Source: Ochromonadaceae sp. CCMP2298
Taxonomy: Eukaryota; Sar; Synurophyceae; Ochromonadales; Ochromonadaceae
Reading direction: 5' to 3'
Assembly (NCBI GenBank): GCA_026770595.1
Contig: MU634748.1
Location: 1 to 10,377 of the forward strand
DNA length: 10,377 bases
The notes under the pieces are model-generated. The model saw only the letters and a program-made list of their open reading frames with translations. It was not told where the DNA came from and did not search any database. The translations under genes and the position numbers were made by a program. This document shows positions 8,501-10,377 of this stretch, piece by piece; within the stretch, counting starts at the first letter, position 1; every line of letters begins with the position of its first letter.

Positions 8501-10171
8501 AGCCTCGTTGACCGACATGCGCCAGCGCAGAAAGACCACTCTGAAGTCGTGCATGAGGACTTTAAGCCTCTTGTTGTCCACGTAGACCGACTTGTCGAAG
8601 TGCTCCTGCCGCAGGGCCTGCTCGAACCCGGGAATCAGCTGTGCCCGTCTAGAGACCATGGCTACCAGGCCTGGGGTTGGGTCCAGCCTCTCCATGGACA
8701 TGAACTTCAGCCATCTGTTGAACGTAACCCACGCCATGCGCTTGCGGTAGTACACGTGCGCGTTGCGGGCGATGGAGTTGAGGCGGCGGCAGATGCGGAT
8801 CCAGTTGATCATCCTCTTGCGGTTGTACATGGACTTGGAGCGAGAGAGCAGCATGGGCAGGCGGAGACATCGGAAGAGGCCCTTGGTCTCCTCCTTCATC
8901 ATGCTATTCTGCACCTCCAGGTACACCTTAACCAAAGCCGTCAGCAGTATGTCCGCTGCGTGGATCTTGAACTTGCCCACGTACTCCTCCTGCCTGGCCA
9001 CCGCCCTCTCCGTCGTGGCGCTCTCCGTCCCCAGCACCTCCTCCACCATCTCATGCAGCTCTAGCCCTTTCAGCCTGAACACGTCTGTGCTCTCATCTGC
9101 TTCCGCTATGCGCGCCCTCGCCTCTGCACCTATGACCTGCCCGAACTGCAGCATCTTCTCAGCCTGCTTCTGCTCCTCTGCCCGGTCCCCTCGGTCGATC
9201 TCCAGCAGGTCGGGAGGTTGGTAGATTTTGTCGCGTTCCTCCCTCCGTCTTCTGAGTTCGATCTGTCTCTCCTCCTGCCTTTGCCGCTCGTGCTCTCCGT
9301 ATTCCTCGTCGTCGGGATCCACCAGGTTCAGCATCTTCATCCTCCGCAGCCGTGCATCGTCGTCCGCCTCCTCGTCGTGGTAGTCCCGACCGAGGATGCT
9401 CTTGACCTCATTAGTGAACCGCCGCGTTCGGATCACCTTCATCTGCTGGTTGTCGCGCACGTCGTTGTAGAGCCGCTCAGCCTCCGTCAGACGAGACCCA
9501 GCCTTGCGCCTCGTGCGCAGCACCAGCCCGTGCGCTAACGTCTTGAAGGACGACTCCTTCATGGTGCGCTCCAGGCGTGCGCGGAATAGGCGCAGCTTGT
9601 TGGCTTCCCTCGCATTGCGGCGCAGATTCACGAACGCTCTCAGGGCGTAGAACTGGAACCTGCAGGCGGCTTCGAGCAGATTCATGCGATCCGCTGCGAC
9701 ACACTTTAAGTGAACCATGCAAAGATGCTCCTGGCCTTGTGTGTTCAGCTTGGGGTAGTATTTGTCGCACATGACGGGGGGAGAGGGGATGGCTCTGGAT
9801 TTCCCGAGATTATTGTAGAATCGATCTATTGTGGGCATCTCCTCCTCCTCCTCCTCCTCGCTGTCCTCGTCGATGTCGCAGTTGTTGTGGATGTCGAAGC
9901 ACTCCTTTATGTCCATGTGCCAGCTGAAGGTGCGATTGTACATCTGCCTATGGGCCTCCTGGAAGTGCTTCTTCCTCGCTGAAGCGTTGAACACCGGCTC
10001 CTCCTCCTCCTCCTCCACTGTGCCCATGCCCGCAGAAGTCCTCCGCTCCTTTGCCCTGGCCTGCAGCTTCTTCTTCATGTCCTCCTCGGAGGCCTTGCGC
10101 GTCTTCGTGCGCCTCTTGTCCTCCCGGATCTTCAGCCACACCCTCGTCTCCGCGTTGCTGCGCTTCCTCAT
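5519..10171 (-). CDS. Large helical protein with Sfi1-like and jacalin-like regions
   Basis: Single open frame of about 1550 aa from the first ATG (10171) to TAG at 5521-5519; no orthologue recognised. Order (numbered from this Met): basic N-terminus with RKRS and KRRTKTRK; two acidic Glu runs at about 53-58 and 105-111; Arg-rich helices at 170-225; a highly charged coiled-coil-like stretch at 287-350; a helical block at 430-587 with Trp-bearing segments (INWIRICRR, WVTFNRWLKF, VVFLRWRM) spaced about 30 or 60 residues apart, resembling Sfi1-type centrin-binding repeats; a beta-rich region at 707-889 resembling a jacalin-like lectin fold (SSVGTVVLPGG, then VTAVEYLYDGTTIVGIRLKL, then IIGFTGVEVEGRVTRMGVVV); a further charged helical part to about 1290; and a disordered Ser/Ala/Arg tail with many Ser-Pro sites. 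No signal peptide or membrane segment is evident. A role at the centrosome, basal body or flagellum is inference. The frame stays open upstream of this ATG to the window edge, so the N-terminus may be longer. Confidence 0.75.
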   Translation of the reverse strand: MRKRSNAETRVWLKIREDKRRTKTRKASEEDMKKKLQARAKERRTSAGMGTVEEEEEEPVFNASARKKHFQEAHRQMYNRTFSWHMDIKECFDIHNNCDIDEDSEEEEEEEMPTIDRFYNNLGKSRAIPSPPVMCDKYYPKLNTQGQEHLCMVHLKCVAADRMNLLEAACRFQFYALRAFVNLRRNAREANKLRLFRARLERTMKESSFKTLAHGLVLRTRRKAGSRLTEAERLYNDVRDNQQMKVIRTRRFTNEVKSILGRDYHDEEADDDARLRRMKMLNLVDPDDEEYGEHERQRQEERQIELRRRREERDKIYQPPDLLEIDRGDRAEEQKQAEKMLQFGQVIGAEARARIAEADESTDVFRLKGLELHEMVEEVLGTESATTERAVARQEEYVGKFKIHAADILLTALVKVYLEVQNSMMKEETKGLFRCLRLPMLLSRSKSMYNRKRMINWIRICRRLNSIARNAHVYYRKRMAWVTFNRWLKFMSMERLDPTPGLVAMVSRRAQLIPGFEQALRQEHFDKSVYVDNKRLKVLMHDFRVVFLRWRMSVNEAMMFRVMGDKARALFDLRLKQKCFAAIRLDVGQAEYMQTIRQDAVIFPIVRLLADIAQIVKRFVAVRRCSLVTNVTSNNRKFSHYIRQGGQRALSYKKFSTALLVEANTRISTEQRMISDCFESRGTMAFEDVKAPHAEGVFPAQMAQARGREFCDPHELSSVGTVVLPGGYRMSKIKFAFASGSGIIGWQIAWSADGAREIESPQRGSWHAASVSTCEFAIPKDEFVTAVEYLYDGTTIVGIRLKLFLTGFTQWLGGRTSMSTLSVLLNTSHAPRLDWEDHRDSSIHSEEAADPALPISCIIGFTGVEVEGRVTRMGVVVRKIRQQHLFSYTWVGDALWKLQAERGSQHGAIYSNPSIDMQSLPSQLMQLRQVGEGVSLVGDSLTMSNVLMSQSPPRSKAGTLEESSLNSYSPTNSENSQGDDVKSLPPPTARMTERRGAVLHRPPVLVEAPPKVQGELASSEVQFFDVLRMRTTELSHARGRALDFSHRVWTDKDLRLGPYGCLSTIVVVRGLTRWLFAALSKRLTPTCSTEKKALEQLKFSKKLIHQAEVYERRANQLDIHADILESTTMPWTGKHLLSPAERATKAEHKGLIAATRTEAQKARADENLLRFKAVIEKKMGEHRMPRLHLSQYVYLNYKLKLAAARHKESLLERMTMEEVKAGLFGSNLKEKLLSQEQMRAIHDSLTTQGFLLKDLTSLERMVEGVIEEGKNDRASLRVVQGARYSKRHSRLASLPKFLAQTAQTQGEGMATVEEEDSPSPGTLSKRRNVRPDAHAMRKFRRPTMVMDDSLDESRPPSPNTRPSYANSYGLYGPYGSGGIAGRVSVVDFGSNSLPVGALEAARARRGTSAGAGRSPSPPMHYTDMHITDSPPISPSRASAARASSARASSARVFRARSSSARVSSAHASSARATVSRRPQSGIALSASTSASSLAPHTYTHNSAHTSDLARKLRATLDSDPQKEEASRRPASSYVTRQRESIKLPNTQLML
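5741..5869 (-). repeat. 15-nt coding repeats (ASSAR units)
   Basis: Within the tail of the large gene, residues 1435-1477 consist of degenerate 5-residue units such as ASSAR, AARAS, SSSAR and SSAHA. They come from a 15-nt DNA repeat and give a basic, Ser-rich, probably disordered stretch. It follows a Ser-Pro-rich segment with RSPSPP, DSPP and ISPSR. Confidence 0.75.
7505..8053 (-). other. Jacalin-like beta-prism region
   Basis: Residues 707-889 of the large protein break the helical pattern with alternating beta segments. The segments MSKIKFAFASGSGIIGWQI, FVTAVEYLYDG, TIVGIRLKLFLTG, QWLGG and CIIGFTGVEVEGRVTRMGV match the jacalin pattern of a GxxI..i.v strand, a GE(Y/F)-like turn and a final IxGFxGxxG..i..iGv strand. 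The canonical first GG pair is reduced to PGG, and about 20 residues are inserted before the last strand pair. Sugar binding is not shown. Confidence 0.55.
8411..8884 (-). other. Trp-containing helical block, Sfi1-like
   Basis: Residues 430-587 of the large protein are amphipathic, strongly basic helices with Trp at intervals near 30 and 63 residues, in the contexts INWIRI, FNRWLKF and FLRWRM. This resembles the loose Sfi1/centrin-binding repeat, which has about one repeat per 33 residues with an F..W core. Degenerate IQ motifs are an alternative reading. Confidence 0.4.
9839..9859 (-). repeat. GAG trinucleotide run encoding seven Glu
   Basis: Near-pure CTC/GAG microsatellite inside the large gene, giving seven consecutive Glu. 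A second such run lies at 9998-10015. Confidence 0.85.
9998..10015 (-). repeat. GAG/GAA run encoding six Glu
   Basis: Second acidic trinucleotide tract near the N-terminus of the large protein, following a basic Arg/Lys-rich segment. In-frame length variation between strains would be expected. Confidence 0.8.
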
Positions 10172-10204
10172 CGGCTTCTTCTCCCCGAACAACACCTTTG
10201 TTTT

Positions 10205-10302
10205 TGTAGAGTATGATATGTATGTTATGTATATGTAGAGTATGATATGTATGTTATGTATATGTAGAGTATGATATGTATACGAAGAGTATAATATGTA
10301 TA
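10205..10302. repeat. AT-rich minisatellite, 29-bp unit
   Basis: Two identical 29-bp units starting with TGTAGAGTATGATATGTATG lie at 10205-10233 and 10234-10262. They are followed by two shortened 20-bp units at 10263-10282 (exact to the unit for 19 bp) and 10283-10302 (diverged). There are no spacers, so it is not a CRISPR array. It sits 34 bp upstream of the chosen ATG of the large minus-strand gene. Confidence 0.9.
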
Positions 10303-10307
10303 TGAAG

Positions 10308-10377
10308 GGTTGTGGGTGGTTGTGGGTGGTTGGCGCAGTGTTGTTCGTGGTTGGCGCAGGGTTGTGGGTGGTTGGCG
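10308..10377. repeat. G/T-rich minisatellite, runs off window
   Basis: Degenerate units alternate GGTTGTGGGT and GGTTGGCGCAG, repeated about seven times to the window edge. It abuts the AT-rich array with a few bases between. Strand composition is strongly skewed, with plus rich in G and T and minus rich in C and A. It is not a recognisable telomere repeat. Confidence 0.85.

Noticed and set aside
8549-9064. 171-codon plus-strand open frame
   Set aside because: Antisense shadow of the large minus-strand gene, His/Leu/Gln-rich, with no family match.
10172-10195. GTG at 10195-10193 as start of the large gene
   Set aside because: The codon is GTG; non-AUG starts are rare in eukaryotes and an ATG follows 24 nt later. 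The frame also continues upstream, so nothing marks this codon as a start.
10205-10302. CRISPR-like array
   Set aside because: The 29-bp units are directly adjacent with no spacers and the DNA is eukaryotic; it is a minisatellite.
10308-10377. Telomere repeat
   Set aside because: The GGTTGTGGGT/GGTTGGCGCAG units do not match known telomere motifs and are too irregular.

Overview
This is eukaryotic nuclear DNA, most likely from a protist or microalga. The evidence is three unrelated eukaryotic genes separated by roughly 500 bp gaps, short GT-AG introns (68, 134 and 143 nt) with recognisable CTAAC/CTGAC-type branch points, AATAAA-type poly(A) signals, and GC-rich coding DNA against AT-richer intergenic DNA. 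There are no operons, Shine-Dalgarno sites or bacterial genes. The lineage cannot be fixed from this window. The Nup93 N-terminus resembles the plant/algal form, and the third gene looks like a cytoskeletal or centrin-binding-type protein that would suit a flagellated alga or other zoosporic protist; that placement is inference.

Layout: positions 1-532 are intergenic, with many short AT-rich palindromes and a possible poly(A) signal for the gene to the right. Positions 533-3965 (minus strand) hold a three-exon gene for the nuclear-pore scaffold protein Nup93/Nic96 (1051 aa when spliced). Positions 3966-4476 are a shared head-to-head promoter/leader region. Positions 4477-4994 (plus strand) hold a two-exon gene for Ubc13, the K63-chain ubiquitin-conjugating enzyme (149 aa), with all key residues at family positions. 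Positions 4995-5518 are a convergent 3' region with two G-quadruplex motifs and closely spaced poly(A) signals for the two converging genes. Positions 5519-10171 (minus strand) hold one uninterrupted reading frame of about 1550 aa. It is a large charged helical protein with Trp-containing helices resembling Sfi1-type repeats, a central jacalin-like beta-prism region, and an Ser/Ala/Arg repeat tail rich in Ser-Pro sites. Positions 10205-10377 hold two abutting minisatellites, one with a 29-bp AT-rich unit and one with a G/T-rich unit.

Nup93 and Ubc13 work in separate processes (nuclear pore scaffold; K63 ubiquitination and DNA damage tolerance). Their only visible link is the shared divergent promoter. 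The least described element is the large minus-strand gene: its domain combination looks unusual, and its reading frame stays open through the minisatellites to the window edge, so its true 5' end is not settled here.
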